This document shows, one piece after another, positions 1-8,763 of a stretch of 64,000 nucleotides of DNA. Each line of letters starts with the position of its first letter. Position 1 is the stretch's first letter. Location: NCBI RefSeq assembly GCF_001750285.1, contig NZ_MAMP01000022.1, forward strand, positions 496,001 through 560,000, given 5' to 3'. Below the pieces are notes generated by a model. That model ran no database searches. It had not been told where the DNA came from and saw only the letters and a program-made list of their open reading frames with translations. The translations under genes were made by a program, and so were the position numbers. This stretch comes from Domibacillus iocasae. Its GTDB lineage: Bacteria > Bacillota > Bacilli > Bacillales > Domibacillaceae.

Positions 1-247
1 GGGCTTATCGATCCTCTGTATTCGTGATGGGTAAGTAAGAACGAGCGCGTTTCACGGAATGATGGATAGAGATGCGGATTGGCTCTTATTCCGAAAAGAT
101 ACACAATTGCCGGGATAGAGTCATTCAATTATAAAAGGTTACGTGAAGTATTCAACTGATGGACTTTACCGAAATTCTAAACTAACTTGTTTACAGTAAA
201 TAACCTCGCAACAGGTTCAGCAGTTTTTTACTGTCTAAAATTTTTGG

Positions 248-504
248 GGAATCCCCTTTAACATTGCTGGTTATTATTTAATTGCCAATGAATGCGGTCT
301 TGATGTGGGAGAGTTTGTTCATATAATTGGCGACGCACACATTTACACAAATCACATTGAGCACGTGAAAACGCAGCTGGCCTGTTAGCCAAGTGAGCTG
401 CCGGCGCTTGATCTTAAAAAGGAAAATCATTGTTTGAGATGGGACTTGACGACATAAAGCTGTACGATCCGCACTCCGCGATTAAAGCTCCTGTTGCAGT
501 GTGA
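248..504 (+). pseudogene. thyA: Thymidylate synthase remnant (C-terminal third)
   Basis: The conceptual translation matches the C-terminal part of thymidylate synthase: [13 protein letters not shown], then [20 protein letters not shown] and [12 protein letters not shown], and after further damage DPHSAIKAPVAV at the normal C-terminus. About four or five residues (the HMVAH region of the family) are missing between IA and NECGL. An in-frame TAG follows KTQLAC, and the last segment lies in another frame. The 247 bases upstream contain no intact ThyA frame, so the 5' two thirds are deleted or unrecognisable. The remnant lies directly before dfrA, the usual thyA-dfrA order of Bacillaceae. The cell must therefore make dTMP with a second ThyA or with ThyX encoded elsewhere (inference). 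Confidence 0.85.
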
Positions 505-528
505 AAACCGGCCTCGTGCCGGTTTTTT
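505..528 (+). terminator. Intrinsic terminator after the thyA remnant
   Basis: ACCGGC, a five-base loop and GCCGGT are followed by a T run immediately after the old ThyA stop codon. The terminator has survived although the gene has not. Confidence 0.8.
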
Positions 529-735
529 GTGCGATTTTCAGCATAAGGAACGAAAGCGTTAAGGTTTTGTGCGACTTTCCGCTGATGGAGCGAAAATGTC
601 GTGGCGAGGTGCGATGTAAAGGAAAAGCGGACGAGTTATGCGTGGCCTGGTGCGAAAAGAACAGCATGGCGTGCGAATTGGCAAATATGGTACGATGGGA
701 TGAGAAAATAAGGGGAAAGAAAGGAAGAAGATTTC

Positions 736-1224
736 ATGATTTCATTTATTTGGGCAGAAAGCAAAGGCGGCGTGATTGGGCTCAATAACAATCTGCCGTG
801 GCGTTTGCCGGAAGATTTACGTTTTTTTAAAAGAACAACACTCGGCTTTCCAATTGTAATGGGGCGAAAAACATTCCAATCGTTCGGAAGCCGGCCACTG
901 CCACAACGGGAAAATGTCATTTTAACGACCGATTCATCTTTTAAAACGGAAGGGGTTACTGTTGTTCATTCCGTAGAGGACGTTTTAAAAATGGCAAAGG
1001 AGCAAGATCTATTTATTATCGGCGGCGCCAACGTATTTAAGCAATTTTTGCCGCATGCGGATCGTTTATATGTAACGAAAATTGAGGCCGAGTTTAACGG
1101 AGATACGGTTATTGATTTTATTCCGTGGAAAGAGTTTCAGGAAACGTCCTGTACAAAAGGAGAAAAAAATGACGAAAATCCGTATGATTATCATTTTTGT
1201 GTGTATGACCGGGTAAGGTCATGA
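736..1224 (+). CDS. dfrA: Dihydrofolate reductase
   Basis: Reduces dihydrofolate to tetrahydrofolate with NADPH. The 162-residue length is normal for the family. Hallmarks are the N-terminal MISFIWAESKGGVIG, the NNLPWRLPEDLRFFK folate-site segment with the acidic residue near position 27, the cofactor motif GRKTFQSFG, and the C-terminal IIGGANVF glycine pair. An AAGGAAGAAG ribosome binding site precedes the ATG. The next gene starts inside its stop codon region (4-bp overlap), so the two are probably cotranslated. It sits behind a decayed thyA, so the pair is only half intact. Confidence 0.96.
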   Translation: MISFIWAESKGGVIGLNNNLPWRLPEDLRFFKRTTLGFPIVMGRKTFQSFGSRPLPQRENVILTTDSSFKTEGVTVVHSVEDVLKMAKEQDLFIIGGANVFKQFLPHADRLYVTKIEAEFNGDTVIDFIPWKEFQETSCTKGEKNDENPYDYHFCVYDRVRS

Positions 1225-1946
1225 TCCGTCTTATCGTTTTTTTTGGTTATTTGATTGTGACCTTGATTGGTCTTATTCCTAAAATGCTTCAATTTAAAAA
1301 AATCGATCCGGCGCTTCCGGCGGCGGATCGGGATGCGTGTATTCATCCGATCGTGAAAAAGTGGAACCGCGGCGTTGTCAAAATGGCGGGCGCACATGTG
1401 CAGGTGAACGGGGAGCATCACGTGCCAGCGGGCGCTGTCATGTTTGTAAGCAATCATGAAGGAGACTTTGATGTGCCGGCGTTTATCGGCTATATTGACA
1501 AGCCGTTCGGGTTTGTGGCGAAAACGGAAATGAAAAAAATTCCGCTCTTAAGCACATGGATGGAGCACATTCACTGTTTGTTCTTAAACCGGAATGACCG
1601 GCGTGATGCGGTGAAAATGCTTCGCGAAGGCGCGTTGATTTTGGAAAAAGGACATTCACTTTTTATTTTCCCGGAAGGAACACGGAATAAGGGCGGCGAA
1701 TTAAAGTCATTTAAAACCGGTGCATTCCGAATGGCAAAAGACGCAGGAGTGCCGATTGTACCAGTTGCGATTAAAGGAACAGCCGATGTGTTTGAAAATA
1801 ATACAGGTAAAAAATTAACGCCCGCGCGCGTCAACGTTACGATCCTGCCGCCGCTCATGCTGTACAAACATACAAGTGCGGATTTAAAACAGGTCGCAGC
1901 GGATGTACAGAAGCGAATTGAAGCTCAGCTCGCAAAAATGCAGTAA
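1221..1946 (+). CDS. plsC: 1-acyl-sn-glycerol-3-phosphate acyltransferase
   Basis: Acylates lysophosphatidic acid to phosphatidic acid at the membrane. The N-terminus is one hydrophobic segment (residues 1-22). The acyltransferase block I appears as NHEGDFD (the H-x4-D motif), followed by the FVAKTEM block, and the glycerophosphate-binding block FPEGTRNKGG. The 241-residue size is typical. It overlaps dfrA by 4 bp and corresponds by position to ypkP of B. subtilis, a PlsC paralogue next to dfrA. Confidence 0.93.
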   Translation: MIRLIVFFGYLIVTLIGLIPKMLQFKKIDPALPAADRDACIHPIVKKWNRGVVKMAGAHVQVNGEHHVPAGAVMFVSNHEGDFDVPAFIGYIDKPFGFVAKTEMKKIPLLSTWMEHIHCLFLNRNDRRDAVKMLREGALILEKGHSLFIFPEGTRNKGGELKSFKTGAFRMAKDAGVPIVPVAIKGTADVFENNTGKKLTPARVNVTILPPLMLYKHTSADLKQVAADVQKRIEAQLAKMQ

Positions 1947-1968
1947 GTTTATGGTATTGAAAAAATTC

Positions 1969-1997
1969 TTGCTTTTCTGTTATTATTCGACGATAAT
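1969..1997 (+). promoter_or_regulatory. SigA-type promoter for the ABC transporter operon
   Basis: TTGCTT and GATAAT are separated by 17 bp and lie 55 bp upstream of the substrate-binding protein start. Only base matching supports it. Confidence 0.55.
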
Positions 1998-2052
1998 GAA
2001 AATTAATTTACTACATAAAAGCGTTTAAGCAAAAAAGAGGGGGCGTTTTTTA

Positions 2053-3048
2053 ATGAGCAAGTGGAAATGGATGATGTCAGCCGGTGCGGCAGCGATGATG
2101 CTCGCAGCATGCGGAGGCGGCGAAGAAGAAGCGGGAACAGAGTCAGGCGGATCGCCAGAAGGTGAAACGTATAAAATCGGTGTGACACAAATTGTCGAGC
2201 ATCCGTCACTTGATAATGCGTACGAAGGCTTTAAAAAAGGATTGGAAGAAGCAGGCGTATCGGCTGAGTTTGACGAGCAGATCGCACAGGGTGACCAAAA
2301 CAATAACCAGACGATCGCTCAAAACTTTGTAGCGGACGGCGTTGATTTAATTTTCGCTAATTCGACACCAAGTGCAACAGCAGCGCTGAACGCAACGAAA
2401 GATATTCCAATCGTGTTTACATCTGTAACAGATCCGGTTGCGGCTGGACTTGTAAAAGATACAGAAGCTCCGGGTGGCAATGTAACAGGAACTGTGGACT
2501 TGCATCCGGATGCGATCTCTAATACCGTGAAATTTATGGCAGAAGAATTTGATGGAAAAAACGTCGGCATTATTTACAATGCTGGGGAACAAAACTCGGT
2601 TGCCCAGGCTGAGCAATTGGATACTGTCTTAACAGAAAACGGCTTAAAGATGGTTCCGGTTACCGTTTCAACTTCTTCTGAAGTAAAACAAGCGGCGGAA
2701 AGCTTAATCGGCAAAGTCGATATGTTCTACATTTTCACAGACAACACGGTTGTTTCAGCGCTTGAGTCCGTTATTCAAGTCGCAAATGATGAAGACCTTC
2801 CTTTATTCGTAGGAGAGAAAGATTCGGTTGCCCGCGGCGGGTTTGCGGCATACGGATTTAATTACGAAGACATCGGCAAAGAGGCCGGAAAAATGGCAGC
2901 CCAAATTTTAAAAGGCGAAGCAGAAGCGGGTGAACTGCCAGTCTTGCCGCCGCAGGATTTAAAGCTCGTTATTAATGAAACAGCTGCGGCAGAAATGGGT
3001 GTCGAGGTTAAAGAAGAATGGAAGCAGAATGCAGAGATTGTAAAATAA
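2053..3048 (+). CDS. ABC transporter substrate-binding lipoprotein (TrpX-like)
   Basis: Extracytoplasmic receptor of an importer. The signal peptide MSKWKWMMSAGAAAMMLAAC ends in a lipobox cysteine at residue 20, followed by a Gly/Glu-rich tether. The mature domain (KIGVTQIVEHPSLDNAYEGF; later FTSVTDPVAAGLV and GIIYNAGEQNS) is the periplasmic-binding fold of the family that includes the tryptophan/tyrosine receptor TrpX (PF04392). A weak hairpin just after the stop could reduce read-through into the downstream permease, giving the usual excess of receptor. The ligand cannot be read from sequence: aromatic amino acids are the best guess from the family, but no T-box is visible upstream. Confidence 0.88.
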   Translation: MSKWKWMMSAGAAAMMLAACGGGEEEAGTESGGSPEGETYKIGVTQIVEHPSLDNAYEGFKKGLEEAGVSAEFDEQIAQGDQNNNQTIAQNFVADGVDLIFANSTPSATAALNATKDIPIVFTSVTDPVAAGLVKDTEAPGGNVTGTVDLHPDAISNTVKFMAEEFDGKNVGIIYNAGEQNSVAQAEQLDTVLTENGLKMVPVTVSTSSEVKQAAESLIGKVDMFYIFTDNTVVSALESVIQVANDEDLPLFVGEKDSVARGGFAAYGFNYEDIGKEAGKMAAQILKGEAEAGELPVLPPQDLKLVINETAAAEMGVEVKEEWKQNAEIVK

Positions 3049-3105
3049 GCGGAAAAGGCGCGCCTTCACCAGGCGCTCTTTTCATGCGTATAGGAGGATT
3101 TTTTT

Positions 3106-4023
3106 ATGATGACAGCGATGTTTGGCGCCGTGGAATCGGGCGTCATTTACGCGATCATGGCGCTTGGTGTTTATTTGTCGTTCCGGGTGCTTGATTTTCC
3201 CGATTTGACGGTAGACGGAAGCTTTGTCACAGGCGGCGCGGTTGCGTCGATCATGATTGTAAATGGAAGTGATCCGTTTATTGCTACTATTGCGGCTCTC
3301 TTTGCCGGTTTTTTGGCAGGCTGTGTGACCGGCATTTTGCATACAAAAGGAGGCATTAATCCGCTCCTGTCCGGGATCTTAATGATGATTGCCCTATACT
3401 CAATTAACTTGCGTATTATGGGTAAGCCGAATGTGCCTCTTCTTGCGGAAGAAACGGTTATGACGAAAATCGACAACTGGTTTGCATCAGACTGGAGCAT
3501 TTTATTGTTTATGCTTGTTGTGACACTGATTATTAAGTTCATTACTGATTTATTCTTAAAAACAGAAGTCGGTTTAAGCTTGCGGGCTGTTGGCGACAAC
3601 GAAGGCATGGTACGCAGTTTTTCAGCGAACACAGGGTGGATGAAAGTACTTGGACTCGGGCTTTCCAACGCGCTTGTTGCTTTTTCAGGTGCACTTGTGG
3701 CCCAGTATAACGGCTTTAATGACGTTGGTATGGGAATTGGGATGATTGTGATTGGCCTCGCTTCCGTTATTATCGGCGAAGCGGTGATTGGTCATTCTTC
3801 AATTGCCCGGGCGACACTTGCGGTTATAGTTGGTGCGGTGCTGTACCGGATGATCGTGACGCTTGCCTTGCGGATTGAATTTTTGGATACAGGCGATATG
3901 AAGCTTATTACAGCAATTATTGTTATTATTGCCCTTGTTTTGCCAAAAATACTCGACCGGCAAAAAGCGGCGGCGCGGAAGAAAAAACGGCTTCAGCAGT
4001 TAGGAGGCAACGCGAATGCTTGA
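3106..4023 (+). CDS. ABC transporter permease (TrpY-like)
   Basis: A 305-residue integral membrane protein with about eight hydrophobic segments, starting FGAVESGVIYAIMALGVYLS. It belongs to the branched-chain amino-acid/sugar type permeases (BPD_transp_2). The cytoplasmic loop EVGLSLRAVGDNEGMVRSF is the coupling helix that contacts the ATPase. A strong RBS (AGGAGG) precedes the ATG. It overlaps the ATPase gene by 8 bp. The Lys/Arg-rich tail (RQKAAARKKKRLQQ) is cytoplasmic. Confidence 0.9.
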   Translation: MMTAMFGAVESGVIYAIMALGVYLSFRVLDFPDLTVDGSFVTGGAVASIMIVNGSDPFIATIAALFAGFLAGCVTGILHTKGGINPLLSGILMMIALYSINLRIMGKPNVPLLAEETVMTKIDNWFASDWSILLFMLVVTLIIKFITDLFLKTEVGLSLRAVGDNEGMVRSFSANTGWMKVLGLGLSNALVAFSGALVAQYNGFNDVGMGIGMIVIGLASVIIGEAVIGHSSIARATLAVIVGAVLYRMIVTLALRIEFLDTGDMKLITAIIVIIALVLPKILDRQKAAARKKKRLQQLGGNANA

Positions 4024-4810
4024 AATGACACGTATTTTTAAAGTGTTTTATGAAGGCACACCTGATGAAAAAATCGCTTTAAATAAAGTTGATTTATCGA
4101 TGAAACAGGGTGATTTTGTGACCGTCATCGGCTCAAATGGTGCCGGTAAATCGACGCTTATGAATGTTATTTCGGGAAAACTATCACCGGACATGGGCAC
4201 CGTCATGATTGACGGCACCAACATGACGAACTTGGCCGAGCATAAGCGCGCCTTGAAAATCGGCCGTGTGTTTCAGGACCCAATGGCAGGAACGGCTCCG
4301 ACCATGACGATTGAAGAAAATTTGGCACTGGCGTACAACCGGACCAAAAAACGGACGCTGTCGCTCGGTGTGACCAAAAAACGACGCGATTTTTACCGGG
4401 AAAAGCTTGAAATGCTGCACCTTGGACTCGAAGATCGTCTTCAGGCAAAAGTCGGCTTGCTTTCAGGTGGGGAGCGGCAGGCGCTGTCGCTTCTTATGGC
4501 GACGTTTACCGATCCGAAAGTTTTGTTGCTTGATGAACATACAGCGGCACTTGATCCGTCGAGGGCGGAGCTGATTACGAACTTAACGAAAGAAATCGTT
4601 GACCATCTAGGGCTGACGACGCTTATGGTCACGCACAATATGCAGCAGGCGCTGGATTTAGGCAATCGGCTGATCATGATGGATAAGGGTCAGATTATTT
4701 TCTCAGCCACTGAAGAAGAAAAAAAGAAATTAACAGTGGAAAAACTGCTGGCCGAGTTCCAGAAAATAAAAGGCGGCGGGGGCTTAAGCGACCGCTCATT
4801 GCTTTCGTAA
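4016..4810 (+). CDS. ABC transporter ATP-binding protein (TrpZ-like)
   Basis: Powers the importer formed with the two preceding gene products. Walker A is GSNGAGKST (near residue 40), the Q-loop lies in GRVFQDP, the signature is LSGGERQ, Walker B is VLLLDEHTAALDP and the switch histidine lies in MVTHNM. At 264 residues it is a single nucleotide-binding domain. A perfect 12-bp terminator stem follows 4 bases after the stop, closing the three-gene operon. Confidence 0.95.
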   Translation: MLEMTRIFKVFYEGTPDEKIALNKVDLSMKQGDFVTVIGSNGAGKSTLMNVISGKLSPDMGTVMIDGTNMTNLAEHKRALKIGRVFQDPMAGTAPTMTIEENLALAYNRTKKRTLSLGVTKKRRDFYREKLEMLHLGLEDRLQAKVGLLSGGERQALSLLMATFTDPKVLLLDEHTAALDPSRAELITNLTKEIVDHLGLTTLMVTHNMQQALDLGNRLIMMDKGQIIFSATEEEKKKLTVEKLLAEFQKIKGGGGLSDRSLLS

Positions 4811-4814
4811 CTGG

Positions 4815-4844
4815 AGAAGAAGACACGTGTCTTCTTCTTTTTTG
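4815..4844 (+). terminator. Terminator of the ABC operon
   Basis: AGAAGAAGACAC and GTGTCTTCTTCT form a perfect, almost loopless palindrome followed by T6. Confidence 0.85.
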
Positions 4845-4933
4845 TGAAACGGGTTAATAAGGTAGGAAGAATGGATAAAGAATAGTAAAATGAAAGCATC
4901 ATCACGTTGAATGGCAGGAAAGAAGGGATTTTT

Positions 4934-5788
4934 ATGGGCAAAATTAAAATTGTAACAGACTCCGCGCTTGATATGACGAGTACGGAACTAAAAGAAATGG
5001 GCATTACGATGGTGCCGCTTACTGTACTTGTAAATGGAGAAACGTATTTAGACAGTGTAGAAATTTCGGCTGAAGAATTTTTATTGAAGATGGCAGACGC
5101 CAAAGATATGCCAAAAACATCGCAGCCGCCAGTGGGCCGCTTTTTAGAAGTATTTGATGAACTTGGCGCGGATGGAAGCCAGATCATTTCGATTCATATG
5201 ACAAGCGCCATGAGCGGCACGTATCAATCCGCGAAGCAGGCGGCGGAAATGTCATCATCAGATGTGACGGTTGTAGATTCCCGTTACATCTCTAAAGCGC
5301 TGTCTTATCAAGTGTTAGAAGCGGCGCGAATGGCACAATCGGGTCATTCTGTTGAGGAAATTACGGATCGGCTTGATGAAGTGCGTGCGCAAACGAAACT
5401 GTACATTATGGTCGACACGCTTGAGAATTTAATTAAAGGAGGACGGATTGGCAAAGCGCAGGGCTTTATCGGCTCGCTGTTAAACATTAAACCGATTGCG
5501 AACTTGGATACCGGAGCTCTTTCCCCTGTCACAAAAGTACGCTCGCATGCAAAAGGCATTAAATTTTTTGTGGATCAATTAGGCGAAGAGTTAAAAGGAA
5601 AAGAACTCATTCATTTTTCGCTCGTTCACGCCGGCAATAACAGTGCCGCGTTTTCAGAAAAGCTGAAAGAAGAAGTGGCCAAAATGACAGGTTTCAAAGA
5701 TATCGATATTTGTATTACGGCACCGATTATTTCCGCTCATGCAGGACCGGGTGCTGTTGGGATTATGTACCAGGCAAAAAACATATAA
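4934..5788 (+). CDS. DegV family fatty-acid-binding protein
   Basis: A 284-residue DegV-fold protein. Family members (FakB type) bind a fatty acid and present it to the kinase FakA. The opening KIKIVTDSALDM and the later SQPPVGRF, SIHMTSAMSGTYQSA and VDSRYISKAL are family hallmarks, with the Ser/Thr-rich head-group pocket. The ATG at 4934 is chosen because GAAAGAAGGG lies 6 bases upstream; an upstream in-frame start has no ribosome site. It is monocistronic between two terminators. Its substrate and partner kinase are not visible here. Confidence 0.92.
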   Translation: MGKIKIVTDSALDMTSTELKEMGITMVPLTVLVNGETYLDSVEISAEEFLLKMADAKDMPKTSQPPVGRFLEVFDELGADGSQIISIHMTSAMSGTYQSAKQAAEMSSSDVTVVDSRYISKALSYQVLEAARMAQSGHSVEEITDRLDEVRAQTKLYIMVDTLENLIKGGRIGKAQGFIGSLLNIKPIANLDTGALSPVTKVRSHAKGIKFFVDQLGEELKGKELIHFSLVHAGNNSAAFSEKLKEEVAKMTGFKDIDICITAPIISAHAGPGAVGIMYQAKNI

Positions 5789-5795
5789 ACCTAAT

Positions 5796-5837
5796 AAAAA
5801 AGGAGTGTCCTGAATGTTTATATCAGGGCACTCCTTT
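5796..5837. terminator. Bidirectional terminator
   Basis: AAAAAGGAGTG(T)CCTGA and TCAGG(G)CACTCCTTTT pair across a short loop, with A and T runs on both sides. It serves degV on the plus strand and the convergent small gene on the minus strand. Confidence 0.8.
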
Positions 5838-5851
5838 TCATATATATAGAA

Positions 5852-6178
5852 TTAGTGAAGCGGCAAAGGGCGAAGTGTCACTTTAATAGACTGTGGCATT
5901 TTGAATTCAGCCTGGGCGGATTTTAAATAAAGGTACATTGCTTTTCCGCGGCCTGCGTTTGCGGAGTGAATGGTAATGCGTTCCGCAAACAGCTGATGCT
6001 CCACCATGAGCTGCACTAAAACAAAGCCGTTTTGTGTTTTGCTGACTAAATCATGATCGAGCGAAAGGTGCCCGATCTTTTCAGTCGAAAGTAATGTGAA
6101 ACATTCAGCGATCGTTTCAACCAGTGTATGATCAGGAGGACATGTGCGATAGTCATCAAGAAAAACATTGATACTCAT
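5852..6178 (-). CDS. Cyclic-phosphate processing receiver-domain protein
   Basis: A 108-residue single-domain protein. INVFLDDYRTCPPDHTLV, the central GHLSLDHDL and ITIHSANAGRGKAM are the signature of the stand-alone receiver-like fold called cREC (cyclic-phosphate processing receiver), which keeps the acidic pair of response regulators. The start is placed at the second methionine because AAGAGGA lies 8 bases upstream of it; the longer frame has no such site. Family members occur near RNA-repair or nucleotide-signalling genes, but no partner is visible here, so the function is unassigned. Confidence 0.75.
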   Translation of the reverse strand: MSINVFLDDYRTCPPDHTLVETIAECFTLLSTEKIGHLSLDHDLVSKTQNGFVLVQLMVEHQLFAERITIHSANAGRGKAMYLYLKSAQAEFKMPQSIKVTLRPLPLH

Positions 6179-6256
6179 TTTATCAATCCTCTTTTGTTCG
6201 ACGTATATACATTGTACCATACTTTGGAATTTTATACGAATAAAAAAAGACGCCTT

Positions 6257-6748
6257 TTAAGCGCCCGGTAGTGGAGTTGGAGTAGGTTCTGCGTATCCTT
6301 CACTATATGTGTTATCAATAAGTGTGCGAATTTCTTCTGGAGATTTGCCTTCTTCAGTCATGACAGCGGCTGTCGCAGCGATTTCAAGACAGACGCCGCA
6401 GCGTGTGCCGTGATCGTCCCACGTAATTTCATCGCCGTTTTGTTCCGCAATAAAGCAGTTTAAGTTGCTTTTGTGCCCGGCCGATTCTCCACAGCCGCAG
6501 TAGCATGGCATTTGGTCAAGTACGTCCGCATGTTTGGCGGCAGCTAAATAAATCGCGCGCATATTGTCATCTTTATCATCTAAAAAAGACGGCAGTGTGT
6601 CCGCCGATGCGGTCATCTCCTGCAAGTCGCCATTTTCTGCAGTGTGCGCAGTATGGCTTTCGTGTGATTGGGCTTCGTCTTCGTTTCCGCAGGCAGCCGC
6701 AAAAGGAATCGCCATCGTAAGGACGATTACGGATAATTGTTTTTTCAA
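6257..6748 (-). CDS. PCYCGC-motif lipoprotein
   Basis: Secreted lipoprotein: MKKQLSVIVLTMAIPFAAAC gives a lipobox cysteine at residue 20, followed by a His/Glu/Asp-rich linker (SHESHTAHTAENGD) that could bind metal. The core MPCYCGCGESAGH, then LNCF and a later RCGVCLE, gives eight cysteines and defines the PCYCGC family (PF13798), whose role is not established. It starts with TTG, with AAAGGAGC 8 bases upstream. The C-terminus is Pro/Thr-rich. It is divergent from the SGNH lipoprotein gene. Confidence 0.85.
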   Translation of the reverse strand: MKKQLSVIVLTMAIPFAAACGNEDEAQSHESHTAHTAENGDLQEMTASADTLPSFLDDKDDNMRAIYLAAAKHADVLDQMPCYCGCGESAGHKSNLNCFIAEQNGDEITWDDHGTRCGVCLEIAATAAVMTEEGKSPEEIRTLIDNTYSEGYAEPTPTPLPGA

Positions 6749-6871
6749 CAGATAGTGCTCCTTTCAAATAGAAGAATAACGGAAAAACTGATATAATCAT
6801 ACATTGAAAAGCAATTACTTTCAACTGTGCGAGGAACGTGATACGATTTAGATTAAGAAGAGGTGACCGCG

Positions 6872-7651
6872 GTGAAACGGGTAATGGCGGGCATAGCTCT
6901 GGCCATGATGCTGGCAGGATGCGCGGACGAAGTACAAGAAACGGCGGCGCCAAGTATTCCGCAAAATGTAGATATTGTGTCGATTGGCGATTCGTTGACG
7001 CAGGGAGTCGGCGACAGCACAAATTCAGGCGGCTATGTGCCGTATTTGGAAGAGCAGCTGGAATCGCTCGATGAAATAAAAGACGCCTCGTTTGTCAATT
7101 ACGGCAAGCGGGGCAATCGAACCGACCAGCTTATTAAAAGGCTGGAGCAGGAGGAAATTCAAGCGGACATCAAAAAGGCCGACATTGTCATGATCACAAT
7201 TGGCGGCAATGATGTGGTCAAAGTTGTGAAAGAAAATTGGTCTCATTTAACAGTTGATACGTTTGAAAAAGAAGAAGACGGCTATGCGGAGCGGATTCAA
7301 ACTGTTTTAGAAACCGTTCGTGCAATTAATGAAGATGCCGGGATTGTCCTCGTCGGCATATACAATCCATTCGGCCGCATTTTTGTTGATACGGATGACG
7401 ATGAACTGATTGTCCGGACGTGGAACGAGCGGGCGGATGAAGTGGCCGCTTCAATGGACCGGACGATATTTGTAAACGTCGAGACAATTTTCGGTGAAGG
7501 CAGTGACGGGTTGTTTTTCGAAGACCAGTTTCATCCAAATGATATCGGGTATGAACAAATGGCGGGCCGTATTTTTGATACCATTAACGGCGATCCGCTT
7601 GAGGAGCTGACTAACAATAAAATAGTTTTTCCAAATGAGGGATCAAATTGA
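6872..7651 (+). CDS. ypmR: SGNH-hydrolase lipoprotein, YpmR-like
   Basis: Cell-surface GDSL/SGNH esterase. The lipobox cysteine is at residue 17 of MKRVMAGIALAMMLAGC. Block I is SIGDSLTQGVGD (nucleophile Ser), block III is MITIGGNDV (Gly and Asn of the oxyanion hole) and block V is EDQFHPND (catalytic Asp-x-x-His: the DQFHPN segment). The GTG start at 6872 is preferred because AAGAAGAGGTG precedes it with normal spacing. The gene overlaps the next by 4 bp, the same arrangement as ypmR-ypmS in B. subtilis. The natural ester substrate is unknown. Confidence 0.88.
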   Translation: MKRVMAGIALAMMLAGCADEVQETAAPSIPQNVDIVSIGDSLTQGVGDSTNSGGYVPYLEEQLESLDEIKDASFVNYGKRGNRTDQLIKRLEQEEIQADIKKADIVMITIGGNDVVKVVKENWSHLTVDTFEKEEDGYAERIQTVLETVRAINEDAGIVLVGIYNPFGRIFVDTDDDELIVRTWNERADEVAASMDRTIFVNVETIFGEGSDGLFFEDQFHPNDIGYEQMAGRIFDTINGDPLEELTNNKIVFPNEGSN

Positions 7652-8226
7652 CGAAGTGGAAAGTGGCCTTTTTTTTATTATTATTCAGCATCATTGCCGT
7701 GATTGGGCTATTGGCCATGCTGATTTTTCTTCCATCGGATGTGGAAAAACCGGTGGTGGCAGAAGTGGAAGGCGAAACAGCATTTCATGTAACGTCGTCA
7801 AAGGCGGAGCTGAATCAGCTTGTGAACTATTTTTTAGCAGAAGAAGCCGCCAATGCCCCGATTGACTACGACGTTTACATTGGCGACGATGTAGAATTAT
7901 ACGGATCTTTTCCGGTATTTGGAACAGATATTGATTATTACATGACGTTTGAGCCGGAAGCGCTGGAGGATGGCAACATCGTTCTTCGCCAAAACGGGCT
8001 GCGCGTTGGGCTGCTTGATATTCCAGCCTCATATGTGCTGAAGACAGCAGACAGCGCATATGCGTTTCCTGAGTGGGTACATGTCGTACCGAACGAGGAA
8101 CGGATTTATTTATCACTTGCGGAAATGCGGCTTGATAACGGCATGCGTGTAAAAGCCGAATCATTTAACTTGGAAAAAGATGATATTCAATTTGCGGTGC
8201 TTTTGCCGGAGAAGGCCGCTGAATAG
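7648..8226 (+). CDS. ypmS: YpmS-family membrane-anchored protein
   Basis: A 192-residue protein with one N-terminal transmembrane helix (WKVAFFLLLFSIIAVIGLLA) and an extracytoplasmic domain of the DUF2140 (YpmS) family. It starts with TTG inside the ypmR stop region, so translation is coupled. The domain (ITYDVYIGDDVELYG-like beta-rich region, ending VLLPEKAAE) has no catalytic residues I can point to. Context suggests a surface role together with YpmR; the function is unknown. Confidence 0.85.
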   Translation: MTKWKVAFFLLLFSIIAVIGLLAMLIFLPSDVEKPVVAEVEGETAFHVTSSKAELNQLVNYFLAEEAANAPIDYDVYIGDDVELYGSFPVFGTDIDYYMTFEPEALEDGNIVLRQNGLRVGLLDIPASYVLKTADSAYAFPEWVHVVPNEERIYLSLAEMRLDNGMRVKAESFNLEKDDIQFAVLLPEKAAE

Positions 8227-8238
8227 GAGGCAGGAAAG

Positions 8239-8763
8239 ATGGAAAAAGCAATCTTTGCAGGAGGCTGTTTTTGGTGTATGGTCAAACCATTTCATGAGCA
8301 GCCGGGTATTGAGGCCGTTATAAGCGGCTATACAGGAGGCCATACGGAAAACCCCACATACGAAGAAGTGTGCAGCGGGGCAACCGGCCACATTGAAGCC
8401 GTTGAGATTACATTTGATCCGGACATCTTTTCATATGAAAAGCTGCTTGGCGTGTTTTGGATGCAAATTGACCCGACGGATGTGACCGGCCAGTTTTACG
8501 ACCGGGGCCGCTCATACATGCCGGCTATTTTTTACACAACGGATGAGCAAAAAGAACTTGCTGAACAATCCAAAAAAGAACTAAACGCAAGCGGACGGTT
8601 TCACAAACCGATCGCGGTACAGGTCCTTCCGGCCGAAACCTTTTATCCGGCGGAAGAGTACCATCAAGATTATTACAAGAAAAATCCGGCGCACTATAAC
8701 GCGTATCAAACGGGTTCCGGGCGCGCCGCTTTTATTCAATCACACTGGAGGGACATTAAATGA
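8239..8763 (+). CDS. msrA: Peptide-methionine (S)-S-oxide reductase MsrA
   Basis: Repairs the S epimer of methionine sulfoxide in proteins. The catalytic motif GGCFWCM sits at residues 8-14, followed by [19 protein letters not shown] and [12 protein letters not shown], which are diagnostic. The 174-residue length is standard. It overlaps msrB by 4 bp, forming a two-gene repair unit. No C-terminal resolving cysteine is present, so regeneration probably uses the second cysteine of the CFWC motif or an external thiol. Confidence 0.97.
   Translation: MEKAIFAGGCFWCMVKPFHEQPGIEAVISGYTGGHTENPTYEEVCSGATGHIEAVEITFDPDIFSYEKLLGVFWMQIDPTDVTGQFYDRGRSYMPAIFYTTDEQKELAEQSKKELNASGRFHKPIAVQVLPAETFYPAEEYHQDYYKKNPAHYNAYQTGSGRAAFIQSHWRDIK

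Noticed and set aside
2053-2160. T-box or other leader riboswitch before the TrpX-like gene
   Set aside because: The leader is under 60 bases and shows neither a T-box motif nor a terminator/antiterminator pair.
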